From DATGJX01 sp963830545 (GTDB lineage: Bacteria; Vulcanimicrobiota; Vulcanimicrobiia; Vulcanimicrobiales; Vulcanimicrobiaceae): 64,000 nucleotides of DNA. Positions 23,271-32,400 of the stretch are shown piece after piece. Both the position numbers and the translations under genes were made by a program. Each line of letters starts with the position of its first letter. Position 1 is the first letter of the stretch. The notes beneath the pieces were generated by a model. That model ran no database searches. It saw only the letters and a list, made by a program, of their open reading frames with translations, and was not told the origin of the DNA. The stretch is taken from assembly GCA_963830545.1 (NCBI GenBank), contig CAWHMK010000001.1, forward strand, positions 1,116,001 through 1,180,000, in the 5' to 3' direction.

Positions 23271-25542
23271 ATGGAAGCGCGCCCGCTCCTGTTGTTCGGC
23301 GCCGCTGCCGCAATCGGCGCTGTCGTCGTACAGCCGGATGTTTCCAGCCGTTTTCTGCTGCTGATCGTCGCAGCCGCATGGCTGGTTTGGCCGGCGCGGC
23401 GTGCAGAAAATGAGCGTTTTCGGTCGGTTGCGGCGGTCGCCCTTGCTGCAGGCGCGCTCAGCGCGTCGATTCATCTGGCTGCGAGCCGGCCGCCGGTTCG
23501 TACCCACACACTGCGCATGGCATGCACCGTGCTCGACGCGCAAACGTGCGCAGGCGACGACGGGACGACGATTTCGGTCGAACAGCAGGCGAACTTACCG
23601 GGGGCCGGTGCGCATGTGGTGCTGCGAGGGCGGATTGAAGCGTTCGACGCTCCGCGTAACCCCGGCGATCCGGACGAGCGCGCAATCGAACGCGAGCGCG
23701 GCATCGATGCACGCATGGGTAATGCGCGCGTGCTCGCGATCTTGCCGGCCGCGCCGCTTACAGTAACCACCGCGATCGCTCGCGCGCACGGCTGGGCGCT
23801 ACGGCAACTCCAGATGCGCCTCTCCGAACCGTACCCGGCGATTCTCGCCGGAGAATTGTGGGGCGAACGCGCCACGCTGCCACCGGAGTTGCGCACGGAA
23901 TTTCAAGAAACCGGAACCGTCCACATACTCGTGACGGCCGGTTTGCACCTGGGTGTAGTAGCGCTGGTCTTCCTTTCGATACTGCGCTATTGTACGGTAC
24001 CGCGTACGACGGCTGCGGCAATAACCGTCTGCGTCGTTTGGGCGTATGCGCTCTTCAGCGGTCTGCACTTGCCGTCGATACGCGCTGCGACGATGGTTTC
24101 GTTCGCGCTCGTCGCGTACGCGGCCGGCGCTGCATCGCGATCGTGGAACGCGTACGGCGCAGCTTTACTCGCGATAGCGATTTTTTGGCCGCTCTCCCTA
24201 ACCGGCGCATCCTTTGCCCTGTCATTCTCTTGCGTCGGAGCGATTTTGTTGTGCGCCGACGACTTGCACCGTGCATTGGAAAATGTCGCGCTGCCGCAAA
24301 AAATCCGCGAGGCGGTGTCGCTCGCACTCGCGACGCAGTCGGAACGTGGCCGCTCACCGCCTCGACTTTTCTTCTTTTTGCGCCGTATGCGGTTCTAGCG
24401 AATCTTCTGGTGGTTCCGATCGTCGGCGCGACGATGGTGCTCGCGGGCGCTCAGTTCGCGCTCGCACCGCTGCCTGCGTTGGCGCAGGGGGTTGCAAACG
24501 TCAACGGCTGGCTGCTCGCATGGATCGTTGTCGACGGTACACGCGATCAGCACGCTGCCGAATGCCGAACTCTTTCCCAATCCGCCGCCGATTTGGACCA
24601 TCGCTTTCTACGATGGCGCACTGGTGGGGGCTGCCTATTGCTGGCGGCGCAGCGCGCGCACGCTTTCGCTCGCCCTGCTTTTCATCGGCGTTTCGCTCGT
24701 TCTCATCGCCTCCGCATGCCGCGGATCACCACTTACGCATTACGGTGTTGGATGTAGGACAGGCGGACGGCATCGTTATTCAAACGCCGCTGGGCCACAC
24801 GATTCTCGTCGACGCGGGTGGGCGTCTCGAACGCGGCTCCGACGGCGGATCTTCGGCCGAAGCGATCGGCGAGCGAATCATCATTCCATTCCTACGTCGC
24901 GCCGGCGTTCATCACGTGGATGCGCTGATTCTCTCCCATCCGCACGGAGATCACGTCGGGGCCGCGGCTCCGATTTTGCGTGATGGGTTCAGCGTTGGCG
25001 AACTGGCGGATAGCGGCCAGCAGTATGCAGGTTACGCTTGGCGAGACGCGATTGCGACTGCTCGCGCGGATCGCGTTCCGATCGTTTATCCGCGAGCAGG
25101 CATGGTGTGGCGAACAGAGGACGGCGTTACGCTGACGTTCATCGGGCCGTCGCTGCCGTTCATCGAAAGCGACAACACCATCAACGACAACTCGATCGCC
25201 TTTATATTGCAATACAAGCATTTCCGAATGTTGTTTACCGGCGACGCGGGCGTTGCTGCCGAACAGCGGTTCTTAAACGAAGGAATCGACTTGCACGCCA
25301 CAGTCCTCAAGGTCGGTCATCACGGATCTGCTTATAGTAGTTCACCGGCGTTCATCGACGCCGTTCATCCGACGTACGCAATCATATCCGTCGGCCGCCA
25401 CAACATGTTCGGTCATCCTGCGCCATCAACAATTGAAACGTTTCGCGGCTTCAACGCCAGTATTTATCGTACCGATAAAAACGGCGCGGTGAACGTTGCG
25501 ACGGATGGATTTACAGAAACACTATCTAGCATGTTGCCTTGA
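23271..25542 (+). CDS. comEC: competence DNA channel ComEC/Rec2, split by three frameshifts
   Basis: ComEC forms the inner-membrane channel for single-stranded DNA. The pieces are collinear: N-terminal membrane helices and OB region, the competence domain (GTVHILVTAGLHLGV, SGLHLPSIRAATM), then the helix GTWPLTASTFLLFAPYAVL, and a C-terminal metallo-beta-lactamase domain (VLDVGQADGI, SHPHGDHVG, VLKVGHHGS). Frames change near 24338, 24530 and 24725, so about 757 codons are divided into four. All conserved blocks remain, so errors or very recent decay are equally possible. Start ATG 23271. Confidence 0.87.
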
Positions 25543-25601
25543 GTTTCGCGTAACATTACACTGCCCTTGGCGCTTCGCGGCCTTAACATTGAAGCGCACG
25601 A

Positions 25602-25625
25602 AAGCGCCGCAGAAATGCGGCGCTT
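25602..25625. terminator. bidirectional terminator between comEC and the cupin gene
   Basis: A perfect 10-bp stem (AAGCGCCGCA / TGCGGCGCTT) with a GAAA loop, followed by CGTTTCATT on the plus strand. It sits between two convergent genes and could serve both. The U-tract is short. Confidence 0.7.
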
Positions 25626-25691
25626 CGTTTCATTGCGCGCTTTGGCCAGGAAGCGTCACTGATAAGATGCGCCCCGCTGGAGACACACGCG

Positions 25692-26141
25692 CTACATCGA
25701 ACCGGGCTTGACGGGGATGTTCGTCTGGGGACCTTCGCCGGCGACTTCTTCTATCGTTTCGCCTCTGGCCATCGACCAATGGTGCAGACCGGCAGGCACG
25801 CTAATGAACGATCCGGCGGGAAAGATATGCGCTTTGCTCTTGTCGATCTTGTCACCGGTGCCGAATAACAGTGTGCCCTGCATGACCGTTATATATTCGG
25901 CATGCGCATGGTAGTGCGGCGGATTGCTGTAGCCGTCAGGCATTCGCACGCGAGCGATCGAGAAACCGGATTTGTTGGGATCTCCGGTAAGAACCGCCGA
26001 GGAACTGCCTTTGCTTGGGCCCGTTCCGGCTACCCAATTGAGACTATTCGGCGTTAAGTAAGACGGGGTACTCGCGGCCATCACAACTCCGCCGGCGGCT
26101 ATCAACGACAAACCCAAAAGCACCGCAGCAAAACGTGACAT
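25692..26141 (-). CDS. exported cupin-domain protein
   Basis: 149 residues with a signal peptide (1-24) and a single cupin barrel. Motif 1 reads PPHYHAHAEYITVMQGTLLFG, with the His pair and Glu that hold a metal, and motif 2 is VPAGLHHWSMA. A strong ribosome site (AAGGAGGAG) before the ATG at 26141 fixes the start and excludes the upstream extension. Similar periplasmic cupins are of unknown substrate. It stands alone. Confidence 0.87.
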   Translation of the reverse strand: MSRFAAVLLGLSLIAAGGVVMAASTPSYLTPNSLNWVAGTGPSKGSSSAVLTGDPNKSGFSIARVRMPDGYSNPPHYHAHAEYITVMQGTLLFGTGDKIDKSKAHIFPAGSFISVPAGLHHWSMARGETIEEVAGEGPQTNIPVKPGSM

Positions 26142-26211
26142 CGACTCCTCCTTAAAACGGCATCCAAAGCAGTGCCCAACGTGGTGAAGCACGGCAGGAT
26201 CCGCTGCGCTA

Positions 26212-26802
26212 TTATGCGCTCTGCGCATAAGAGAAACAATCGCTGAAGATTAACTGGCTGCGTTGTTTTGGGCGCAGGGGCTTAACAGGGGCGCCGCGCA
26301 TGTCCGGAGTGAACTGCGAGCTGTCGAAGTTTGCCTGTTCGACATGGGGCGTCTGCAGGCGTGGATTATCTGTGCGAAGATCTACGCTGTACAGGTCGGC
26401 ATCGTATGGGCTGTAGGCGACCTGCACGAGCAGCTTCTCGGCGTCGGGAGACCAAGCGGTTGCGAACGCAGCGTGCGGGCCGGTGTAGATGCGCAGCGCT
26501 GTTCGCGACTTGCGATCGGAAACGTAGACATCGAACACTTGTTCGTTCCGGCGGTCGACGAGAACGCTATTTTGGAGCCGTCGGGCGAGAATGCACCGAA
26601 GACGTGCCTAATGCTCTTTTCGTTGGGAAGCAGCGGCTCGGAACCCGCGCGGTCATCGCGAATCGTGTAGAATTGATCGACACCACTGCCGCCGTGCGAC
26701 ATGGAGATACGTTCGCAGCGGGATGCCGGCGCTGCGGCCCTCTGCGGATTGCTGCGCGAACAACAGGAACACGAACAACGCTGCGATGGCCCGAGGTGTC
26801 AT
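26212..26802 (-). pseudogene. remnant of a TolB-like/S9-type propeller protein
   Basis: Three minus-strand pieces in different frames: a signal peptide (ATG at 26802, MTPRAIAALFVFLLFAQ), then HGGSGVDQFYTIRDDRAGSE and GAFSPDGSKIAFSS, then FDVYVSDRKS and FATAWSPDAEKLLVQV. The SPDG and SPDA turns are PD40 repeat signatures. Breaks lie near 26705 and 26555, and only about 190 codons remain, far less than a prolyl oligopeptidase or TolB. Probably a decayed gene. Confidence 0.6.
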
Positions 26803-26848
26803 CAGTCGAGCGTAACAACGCCGCAGGCAACGCGCTAGTACGGGCGTC

Positions 26849-27000
26849 TCAGCGGGCGTACCGGTACTCCGACGGCGAAGCGCCCCACGCGTCACGGAAG
26901 CTGCGGTCGAAATGGCTCTGATCGAAAAAACCGCATTGCGCGGAAATCTCGCAGATCAGCAACGCGGTTTTGAGCAGCAGTGTTGCCCCGGCCCTCAGGC
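26849..27000 (-). pseudogene. C-terminal fragment of an AraC-family regulator
   Basis: Reading the minus strand gives RLRAGATLLLKTALLICEI, SAQCGFFDQSHFDRSF and RDAWGASPSEYR before a stop at 26849. This is the last two thirds of an AraC DNA-binding domain with its CGF-x-DQSHF-x-R-x-F motif. Upstream the frame is lost (RTYCAARRR appears one frame away) and no effector domain is seen. A remnant rather than a working gene. Confidence 0.65.
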
Positions 27001-27079
27001 GCGCCGTCGGGCGGCACAATATGTTCGGCCACCCCGCTCCGTCCGACGATTGAAACTTTGCAGCGTTTCGGCGCCCGTG

Positions 27080-27600
27080 TTAGCAGGACGGATCAAAATG
27101 GCGCAACCACAGTAATAACGGATGGCCAGTCGGTCTCCATGAAAACGATGCTGTAACGTACGTCGTCGCGAAATTGGCTATAAGGCGGTGATGGGGGTTA
27201 GCCGATGCCAAGACCGGCATGAGCAGCGCGTACGAAGTGGCGACGTGATGCGCGACCTCCAGTAACACGCGAGATTCATCCGGCAAATATGCCGTATGAT
27301 CGCGTTTGATTCCGTACGCAATGGCGTCCAAAATCTCCCACGGAACCGATAGCGGAATAATGAGCCAGTGCCTTAGCGAAGGCACTTCGCTGAAGAACGC
27401 GATTGTCGCTCACAGAGTGCAGTACGACCCGATCGCTACGCTCCAACCGCTCGGGCACGATTGGGCGTAAAAACGTTGTATACCGCCAAAACCGCGCACG
27501 CTATACCGCACAGGACGACGAGAAGCCGCGCAGGCCATGCACGAGCATTTCCACGACCGTGGAAGCTCCCCCGCCATAAAACGGCGCGCCATCGGTTAGG
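27080..27600 (-). pseudogene. decayed membrane-anchored GAF-like sensor fragment
   Basis: Successive minus-strand frames give a membrane helix (RLLVVLCGIACAVLAVYNVF), then SDRVVLHSVSDNRVLQRS, then HWLIIPLSVPWEILDAIAYG with DESRVLLEVAHHVATSYALL. The last part resembles the end of GAF domains that follow membrane segments in signalling proteins. No continuous ORF exists. The family call rests on pattern memory only. Confidence 0.35.
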
Positions 27601-27994
27601 GGGCGACGCGCGTGTTGTGGAAGAGGATGATTTCCCAGCGCGCGCCCCTTCGATGCAATACGACGGAAGCGATGGTTTGCAACTCGCCTTTGAGCGTTCC
27701 ATGCGGCACATCTACGGTCGACGAAATTCGCGCCAAAAGGACGTCGGACGCAACAAGGCTTGCATCGACAATCCGCAGCGTATTGATGCTCTCGCGAAAG
27801 ACCGATTGGAACACCTTAGCGTGGCGTTCTTCGATCTCGCGGCGCCCGTGCAGCTGAGCACCGAAAATATTTACTTGCTCGCCGTCGAATGCAAACTGCT
27901 CTGCAAAACGTGCCGCATCCGCACTGTTCCACGCGCATGCGAGATCGGCAACGATGATCTCCAGCGCGGCGCGATCCGCAGCCGGTATATTCAT
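27596..27994 (-). CDS. SnoaL-like/DUF4440 NTF2-fold protein
   Basis: 132 residues predicted to form an NTF2-like cone: an N-terminal helix (ALEIIVADLACAWNSADAARFAEQFAFDG), then HGRREIEERHAKVF and the strands ending RRGARWEIILFHNTRV. This matches the SgcJ/EcaC-type family, which includes polyketide cyclases, steroid isomerase-like enzymes and non-catalytic proteins. The ATG overlaps the TetR stop by four bases, so the pair is co-translated and the regulator probably controls this gene as well. Confidence 0.75.
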   Translation of the reverse strand: MNIPAADRAALEIIVADLACAWNSADAARFAEQFAFDGEQVNIFGAQLHGRREIEERHAKVFQSVFRESINTLRIVDASLVASDVLLARISSTVDVPHGTLKGELQTIASVVLHRRGARWEIILFHNTRVAP

Positions 27995-28582
27995 AACGCC
28001 CCTTTGAGCAGTTCGCACGCCGATGCCCGAAGGATTTCCGCGGCCTCCTTGCGCTCCAAATGCGCGATGTCGATGAGCCACATCAGGGGTTCGATACCGA
28101 GCGTCGCGCCTATCTGCAAGACAAGCCGGCGGAATCGCTTGGGGCCGAGCTTTGTTCGCACGGGCTCGAGCGCATCTTCCACCCAACGAATACGCCGCCC
28201 CGTTCGCAGCGCGAGCGGCGGACGCGCCTCCGGCAGCTTATCGGCCCCGACGCGAAACATCGCGCGCAGCGCCGTTTCGTGCTCCAGCAGCAAGCGCATC
28301 AATTGCGCCGATGCAACGTCCAAACGCGCGACGGGATCGTCCGGCGCGCGCTGCGGAAGGAGCGAGTCGATTGCGAGTTCCGGGTGGGCCGCTTCGATTA
28401 AGTCGCGCTGATTCGGAAAATAGCGATACGCAGTCGGGCGCGAAAGGTTCGCTCGGGCGGCCGCCTGCTCGACCGTCGGCGTAACTGCCTTCGGCGAAGT
28501 AACTGCGCGCTGCTTCCACTAAAGCCCGGCGCGTGTGCTCCTTTTGCGCGAGGCGCGCGCTCTGCTCGTAGGTCCTTGACAT
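27991..28582 (-). CDS. TetR-family transcriptional regulator, one frameshift
   Basis: About 196 residues when repaired. The N-terminus QKEHTRRALVEAARSYFAEG runs out of frame near 28480 and resumes as TPTVEQAAARANLSRPTAYR and YRYFPNQRDLIEAA, a complete TetR helix-turn-helix. The ligand-binding half is helical and ends LRASACELLKGAL. The span is 3n+1. Start ATG at 28582, whose bases overlap the -35 of the divergent promoter. Two matching palindromes lie directly upstream and are the likely operators, so it probably represses itself and the cupredoxin gene. Confidence 0.82.
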
Positions 28583-28604
28583 TCCCGTTGTGATACTCTA
28601 GTAT
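28576..28604 (+). promoter_or_regulatory. sigma-70-type promoter of the cupredoxin gene
   Basis: TTGACA (28576-28581), a 17-base spacer and TAGTAT (28599-28604) make a near-consensus promoter reading toward the cupredoxin gene. On the opposite strand TTGTCT and GATACT, also 17 bases apart, form a promoter for the TetR gene. Both -10 elements fall within operator 1. Confidence 0.65.
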
Positions 28605-28607
28605 CAC
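28590..28607. promoter_or_regulatory. TetR operator 1 (palindrome)
   Basis: GTGATAC-TCTA-GTATCAC, a perfect palindrome with 7-base arms and a 4-base centre. It lies 8 bases upstream of the TetR start and covers the -10 of both divergent promoters. Confidence 0.7.
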
Positions 28608-28619
28608 GAATATCCCTTT

Positions 28620-28637
28620 GTGAGACAAGAGTCTCAC
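28620..28637. promoter_or_regulatory. TetR operator 2 (palindrome)
   Basis: GTGAGAC-AAGA-GTCTCAC, the same arm length, spacing and outer bases as operator 1 (shared pattern GTGAKAC-N4-GTMTCAC), centred exactly 30 bp away (about three helical turns). It lies just after the expected transcription start of the cupredoxin gene. Confidence 0.7.
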
Positions 28638-28671
28638 GCGTCGAAAATTCGGGCTCACGCCGGCCGCAGCT

Positions 28672-28684
28672 CCAGAATTTCTGG
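28672..28684. promoter_or_regulatory. palindrome overlapping the ribosome site of the cupredoxin gene
   Basis: CCAGAA-T-TTCTGG directly overlaps the start of the CTGGAGG ribosome-binding site eight bases before the ATG. It may be a further operator half-pair or a small hairpin that masks the ribosome site. Confidence 0.35.
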
Positions 28685-28695
28685 AGGCATCCATC

Positions 28696-29640
28696 ATGAA
28701 GCCACTTGGACTCATCCTCGTGTTGGCGCTCACCGCATGCGGCGGTGGAGGCAGCACTCCGGACGCGCCGCCGGCAAGCGTCCCGCAAATTTGGCAAGTC
28801 GGCACCGGCGCTTCGGAATTAGCCGAGTCGGTTCAGGCGCTCGACTTCTATCCGAACACGATCACCATCCGCGTGGGCGACACCATCGTTTGGAATAACT
28901 CGACCAGCATTCCCCACACGGTATCCATACCGCAAGCCGGGCATGCGCCGCCGAGCGGTCCGCCGAACCCGGCTCCGGTCGGCAGCAACGTTTTTAACAA
29001 TAGCGCGTACATCAGCTCCGGTTTCATCGCAAAAAACCACACCTACTCGGTGCGGTTCATGCAACCCGGAACGTATCTGTACTATTGTCTCGTGCACGCG
29101 CCGGAAATGACGGGAACGGTCGTTGTCCTCGGAGCCGGAGCGACGCTACCCATGTCGGCGTCTCAATATACCGCCGCCGCTAATGCCGATCAGCTCACCG
29201 ATCTGCAAGCCGGGGATTCTTCAATTCAACTGTTTCCGTATGCGCCCGGAGGAACGCATCTCGCAGCGGGCATTTCACCGGGCTTACCGGGCACGAAGCC
29301 CTCGCAGTCAACGGTAATGCGTTTTCTCGATGCAGCGAACGCGTCATCCGGCAACCTCACAATCTCCGCCGGCACAACCATAACGTGGACGAACGAGTCG
29401 AATAACGTGCCGCACACCGTGACGTTCCCACCGGCAGGACAACAACCGCCGACGGGCTCGCCGGAAACGATTCCGGCGTCCGGCGGCCCAACGTATGACG
29501 GCACCGCACTCACGAATTCGGGCGTCCTTCTTCCGGGCAAAAGTCACAGTCTCACGTTTACCAAAGCGGGCACGTACATCTATTACTGCCTATTCCACGA
29601 CGGCCCCACTGGCATGATCGGCACTGTTACCGTGCAGTGA
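28696..29640 (+). CDS. two-domain cupredoxin (plastocyanin-like) lipoprotein
   Basis: 314 residues: lipoprotein signal (LALTAC, Cys15), then two cupredoxin domains of about 115 and 125 residues. Each shows a type-1 copper set: first IPHTVSIP with YYCLVHAPEMTG, second VPHTVTFP with YYCLFHDGPTGMIG, giving His, Cys, His, Met ligands. Electron transfer or copper storage at the outer face of a membrane is inferred. A strong ribosome site and a TetR-controlled promoter precede it. The partner redox enzyme is not in the window. Confidence 0.88.
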   Translation: MKPLGLILVLALTACGGGGSTPDAPPASVPQIWQVGTGASELAESVQALDFYPNTITIRVGDTIVWNNSTSIPHTVSIPQAGHAPPSGPPNPAPVGSNVFNNSAYISSGFIAKNHTYSVRFMQPGTYLYYCLVHAPEMTGTVVVLGAGATLPMSASQYTAAANADQLTDLQAGDSSIQLFPYAPGGTHLAAGISPGLPGTKPSQSTVMRFLDAANASSGNLTISAGTTITWTNESNNVPHTVTFPPAGQQPPTGSPETIPASGGPTYDGTALTNSGVLLPGKSHSLTFTKAGTYIYYCLFHDGPTGMIGTVTVQ

Positions 29641-30084
29641 GCGCGCTGCTCGGCACGGCGGCGGCGTTCAAGGCATCGACGACGCCGCCGCAACGCCCGC
29701 GTTGCGAGGGCAGAGACGCATTAGCCTCGAATCGACGGCGCGGCATGGAAGATTTTCGGTTTCGCTCGAAACGCTGCTGTTTGCCGCGCTAGTCATCGCC
29801 TACCCTCTGTGGGATGTCGTCTTGACCCGGCGCTCGCGCGCGATTCTGCCGATGTTCACGCGCGTACGGTGAATTGCGCATTGACGTAGCCCAAAATTTG
29901 CGCCGCTCGCGTTCTCGCTTGGCGCGCGGCATCGTCATTCTCCGATGGCCCAAAACAGCGCAACTACAACGATGCCGCGTACAAACGGCGCCGGCCAAGA
30001 AGGAGACGCGGCCAAGCAACTCGAGGTGCAAGCCGACGCGGGAATCGCACGAATCAAAGCCGCCGCCGGCATTTAGTGATGTGT
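29641..30084. other. gap with no clear gene; possible decayed sequence and a 43-residue ORF
   Basis: The plus strand reads LFAALVIAYPLWDVVLTRRS before a stop near 29871, which resembles the N-terminus of a membrane protease or similar but has no clean start. An ATG at 29945 opens a 43-residue Ala-rich ORF (GQEGDAAKQLEVQADAGIAR) ending at 30076, without a ribosome site. Nothing here is convincingly functional. Confidence 0.3.
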
Positions 30085-30571
30085 TTAACGTGTCGCGCTC
30101 GGCTGCGGCGTAGGGATGCAAGATCCTTGATAGGCTCCGGTGATCGTTTCAGTAAACGGTGTTTGACCCGAGGGCACCCGCGGGTCGGCCCCGCCGTACT
30201 TCAACTCGCCGGCGACGTTGGTCTGAAAGCTCGACTGCGAGCGGCTCATCGTGGCCTTCCACGTGACCTTCGCGACGAAATTCATGCCTGTGTACGTTTG
30301 CGTGAATTTGGTACACAGCGCACTACCGGAGCCGGATGCGCCGGCCGTGCCGTTGCAATCGTAGCCTTGCCCCGGCTGGGCATCCAGGAATCGTTTTATC
30401 ATGCTGTGCGTGGCATCAGAGGTCCCGACGCAGTATTTGTGCGTCTCCGAGATCCTTTCAGGCATCCTCATCGACGTGGTGACGAGCCAAGCGCCGGGTT
30501 TGAGAATAGGGAAGCCATAGCTGATCGAACGCGGACGTTGCTAGGGCAAAAATTAATGGCGTAAATATCAT
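30085..30571 (-). CDS. exported DUF3617-type protein, one frameshift
   Basis: About 161 residues after repair. The ATG at 30571 has GGAGG five bases upstream and opens a signal peptide (MIFTPLIFALATSAFD). After a frame change near 30518 the sequence continues as FPILKPGAWLVTTSMRMPE, then CVGTSDATHSM and WKATMSRSQSSFQTNVAGEL. The LKPGxW start and spaced cysteines match DUF3617 proteins, periplasmic proteins of unknown function. The span is 3n+1. A -10 with 11-bp direct repeats lies 56 to 87 bases upstream. Confidence 0.75.
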
Positions 30572-30626
30572 TGCTGCCTCCGATGAGCACGAGTCCCAGA
30601 GCGACCCGAGCGGATTACGTGCTCAA

Positions 30627-30658
30627 ATTGTAGTAGCAGAGCGTCCCGGGAGCGTCCC
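30627..30658 (-). promoter_or_regulatory. direct-repeat promoter of the DUF3617 gene
   Basis: On the minus strand GGGACGCTCCC (30658-30648) is followed at once by GGGACGCTCTG (30647-30637), four bases, then a -10 TACAAT (30632-30627). Two 11-bp direct repeats in the -35 position at fixed spacing from the -10 is the layout used by SARP/BTAD-type activators. The same layout occurs at 41780-41811. Confidence 0.55.
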
Positions 30659-30720
30659 GTTGACGTGGAAATCCTGGCCTCGACTCCCGTCGTCATGGCG
30701 CTCTCGAATTTCGTTCACGG

Positions 30721-30840
30721 GCCTCCTCACCGCAAAACATGTTCGGCCATCCAGCACGTTCAACGATAGATGCCCTGCAATACGTAGGCATCCAAGCTTA
30801 TCGTACGACCGAAATGGCGCAGCTAGGTTACGACGGATGG
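30721..30840 (+). pseudogene. fragment resembling the C-terminal end of ComEC
   Basis: The plus strand encodes NMFGHPARSTIDALQYVGIQ, AYRTTEMAQLGYDGW without start or stop. The comEC gene of this window ends with NMFGHPAPSTIETFRGFNAS and IYRTDKNGAVNVATDGF, sharing the NMFGHPA-STI core and the YRT and DG positions. About 40 codons remain, so this is a relic of a second comEC-like gene or of its metallo-beta-lactamase domain. Confidence 0.5.
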
Positions 30841-30858
30841 GCGAAGGACCGTTTTCCT

Positions 30859-32298
30859 TCAGTACGTTACAGTCTCCACAACTGCTGTGCCGGCAACGAG
30901 TCCGTCGTCATCACGGCTGTACGCGTAGAGCAGCGTTTTCTCCGGTGTTTTTACCATGAAGAGATACGCGGTCGTAGGAGGCCGGCGATCCGTCGAAACG
31001 AGCGTATACGTGCGCTTGCCCAAGCGCGGAAAGCGCCTGCAGCGCCGCGCGATGTTCCGGAATCATATGGGCTCGGAAGTCGGGACGTAGCTGCGCCATG
31101 TCGATGCGCCCGGCAATTGCATCGTCCAGCCAGCGCTCAGCCGATGCCGCCATCGCAGGATTTGCGTGCGATGGCGCCGCCTTGCCGGGGGTCGATCCCG
31201 GACGCGGCGACGGCTTCGCCGTCGAGGGAACGAGAACGCGATACAGCGCCGAAACCGTAGCGTTGTAGTGAACGTACCACTGTTTGCCAGAACGACGATA
31301 CCGAGACGATCGTTCGGAAAACGCGCGTCCTGCGTGGCCGCACCGTACGTGTTGCCGCCGTGTGAGACCATCATGTGCCCGTTCGGCAAACGCGAAACCT
31401 CGATCCCGAATCCGTAATCCGGGAACGGATCGTTTTTCCCGATGCGGTGGGGCGTCATCATCTCGGTCAAGGAACGCTTGGAGAGCAGTTTTCCGCCGGA
31501 TAGTGCGGCGTTCCACTTTGCAAGGTCCGCCGCATTGCTTATGATCGATCCGGCGCCCCCGAACCAGGTGTAATCCAAGTGCTCCGCGTGCTCCCACGGG
31601 CCGAGCGCAAACGACTCGTACTCCGTCGCGACATTGGGCCGGGTGTCATCCGAATCGCGCACGAACGTCGACGTCATTCCGAGCGGCTTGAAGATCCGCC
31701 GCTCGAGAAAATCGCTGTAACTCATTCCGGAAACGCGCTCGATTACCATAGTCAGCAGATTATATCCGGTATTCGAGTACTCACGAGTCGTTCCGGGCGT
31801 AAACGCAAGGGGCCGGTGGTCGACGGTATTCACCATCGCTGCAAGCGTCGTTGGGCGGTTGCCGATCTCATCGAAGGTGCCAATCTCGGTATATTCCGCA
31901 TAACCGCCGGAATGCGTGAGCAAATTGCGGATCGTGACCTCGTTCGCGTGCGGAATTTCCGGCAAGTATTTGGATAGGCGATCGTCGACGCTCAGTTTGC
32001 CTTCGTCCTGCAGCATCAGGATCGACGCCGCGGTGAATTGCTTGGTATTCGAGCCGATAGGATAACACGTCTCTCCGCGCGCCGGCACCCCGTCCTCGAC
32101 GTTCATGTATCCGAAGCCCTTTGCGTACAGGACGGACCCGCCGCGTAAGATCGCGATCGTAAGCCCGGGCGTCGCCCTTCCCGCCACCGAGCGCTTTCCG
32201 ATGGCGTCGATTGCGGCGATTTGTTTCGGCGTCAGGGAAAGAGGCGCAGCGCCAAGGGTGCAAAGCAATACCGCTACAGCGGCGATCTTTCGAAGCAT
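30859..32298 (-). CDS. exported serine hydrolase (class C beta-lactamase/D-aminopeptidase fold), two frameshifts
   Basis: About 480 codons. Signal peptide (MLRKIAAVAVLLCTLGAAP), then SxxK nucleophile motif SNTKQF, Tyr motif YSNTGY and a HGG motif (VSHGGNTYG). Family members are esterases, D-aminopeptidases or penicillin-binding-like proteins. Frame breaks near 31268 and 30978; repair restores YNATVSALYRVL and YLFMVKTPEKTLLYAY, and a new end at 30859. The gene is divergent from a D-aminoacylase 102 bases away, hinting at a shared role with D-amino-acid peptides. Confidence 0.85.
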
Positions 32299-32400
32299 GG
32301 GCCGAGGCTTCCGCGGTCTTGCGGCCCGTTCCCCTGCATTCCACCGATATTTTCGCGCGCCTAGCAGTATTTCGGCGCAAATTATTCCAAAGGACGGTAC

